Below are positions 6,270 to 6,738 of a DNA stretch of 6,738 nucleotides, piece after piece; the first letter of the stretch is position 1; each line of letters opens with the position of its first letter. The notes below the pieces were generated by a model. The model searched no databases, was not told the DNA's origin, and was given only the letters and a program-made list of their open reading frames with translations. Where the stretch lies: the NCBI GenBank assembly GCA_903885415.1, contig CAISIP010000460.1:1-6738 (forward strand), read 5' to 3'. The translations under genes and the position numbers were made by a program. This stretch comes from an uncultured beta proteobacterium. GTDB taxonomy: Bacteria > Pseudomonadota > Gammaproteobacteria > Burkholderiales > Burkholderiaceae_C.

Positions 6270-6738
6270 ATGGATATGCATCAACATCTGCCACTGCTCG
6301 GGGGACTGAGCCCGCAACAATTCATGCGTCAGCATTGGCAGAAGAAGCCCTTGCTGGTCCGCCAGGCGATCGCCGGCTTCAAGCCGCCGGTGGACCGCGC
6401 GGCGCTGTTTGCGCTCGCCGCGCAGGAGCAGGTTGAATCCCGATTGGTTGTCGCCAACAGCGACGGCGGCTGGAAGTTGCGCCACGGGCCGTTCCCGCGG
6501 CGATCCTTGCCGGCATTGACCCGGCCTTGCTGGACGCTGCTGGTCCAGGGCCTGGACCTGCACGCGGATGCGGTCCACGCGCTGCTGGGGCGGTTTCGTT
6601 TCGTTCCCGACGCCAGGCTCGACGACGTGATGGTCAGCTACGCGTCGGACGGCGGCGGCGTCGGCCCGCACTTCGACAGCTACGATGTGTTTCTGCTGCA
6701 GGCCAGCGGACGGCGTCGCTGGCGCATTGGCCGTCAGC
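6270..6738 (+). CDS. roxA: Ribosomal protein L16 arginine hydroxylase (cupin-4/JmjC family), 3' part cut off by window edge
   Basis: Probable Fe(II)/2-oxoglutarate-dependent oxygenase that hydroxylates an arginine of ribosomal protein L16 (Arg81 in E. coli for YcfD/RoxA); cytoplasmic. I translated 156 residues from the ATG at 6270; E. coli YcfD has 373, so the rest of the catalytic domain and the dimerisation/winged-helix part are outside the window. Recognisable family signatures are HWQKKPLLVRQA (22-33), ESRLV (56-60), HGPF (72-75), WTLLVQG (88-94), DDVMVSYASDGGGVGPHFDS (118-137) and DVFLLQASGRRRWRIGRQ (139-156). The iron-binding H134 and D136 of the HxD motif are present; the distal histidine is not reached. 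An in-frame ATG at 6276 is an alternative start. The HWQK and GVGPHxDxYDVF patterns favour RoxA over other JmjC enzymes. Confidence 0.9.
   Translation, partial: MDMHQHLPLLGGLSPQQFMRQHWQKKPLLVRQAIAGFKPPVDRAALFALAAQEQVESRLVVANSDGGWKLRHGPFPRRSLPALTRPCWTLLVQGLDLHADAVHALLGRFRFVPDARLDDVMVSYASDGGGVGPHFDSYDVFLLQASGRRRWRIGRQ

Noticed and set aside
6105..6671. 188-codon minus-strand frame across slyD and roxA
   Set aside because: It overlaps the real slyD start in another frame and lies opposite roxA, whose HxD motif and family signatures are clear.
1..6738. Mobile elements, CRISPR arrays, tRNA or rRNA genes, defence or secretion systems
   Set aside because: I looked for spaced direct repeats, terminal inverted repeats, tRNA-like T-arms and unexplained reading frames and found none. 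The GGTTCGA-like sequence near 3889 is part of the pyrG leader hairpin and has no tRNA around it.

Overview
The window holds seven ordinary housekeeping genes from a GC-rich proteobacterium, most likely a betaproteobacterium of the order Burkholderiales. This rests on gene order (pyrG-kdsA-eno; coaBC-dut; an FKBP isomerase beside an L16 hydroxylase gene) and on protein signatures recalled for that group, such as NGGAHANNNLDLQEF in enolase and LVGNIGPATFGQDDN in CoaBC. No database search was possible. I see no mobile element, CRISPR array, RNA gene, toxin or defence module, and nothing that looks like an undescribed multi-gene system. The unusual signals are small: leaders, overlaps, motif variants and one over-represented octamer.

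Layout. Positions 1-3870 carry a minus-strand cluster read from right to left: pyrG (CTP synthase), kdsA (KDO-8-phosphate synthase) and eno (enolase, cut by the left edge). pyrG and kdsA share one base (TGATG). kdsA and eno are separated by 117 bp with no visible terminator. Positions 3871-3986 are a divergent intergenic region. It has a perfect TATAAT -10 box for pyrG and a perfect 6-bp hairpin just before the pyrG start codon. Positions 3987-5662 carry plus-strand coaBC (coenzyme A synthesis) and dut (dUTPase), joined by an ATGA overlap. dut faces the minus-strand SlyD-like isomerase gene (5681-6214) across 18 bp. That isomerase gene diverges from roxA (ribosomal protein L16 arginine hydroxylase), which runs off the right edge.

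Function. Enolase makes phosphoenolpyruvate, which KdsA condenses with arabinose 5-phosphate. The resulting KDO is later activated with CTP, the product of PyrG. Bacterial CoaB also uses CTP, and Dut removes dUTP and supplies dUMP. The left and middle parts are therefore linked through PEP and CTP metabolism, while the right part concerns protein folding and ribosome modification. No gene-free stretch exceeds 120 bp.
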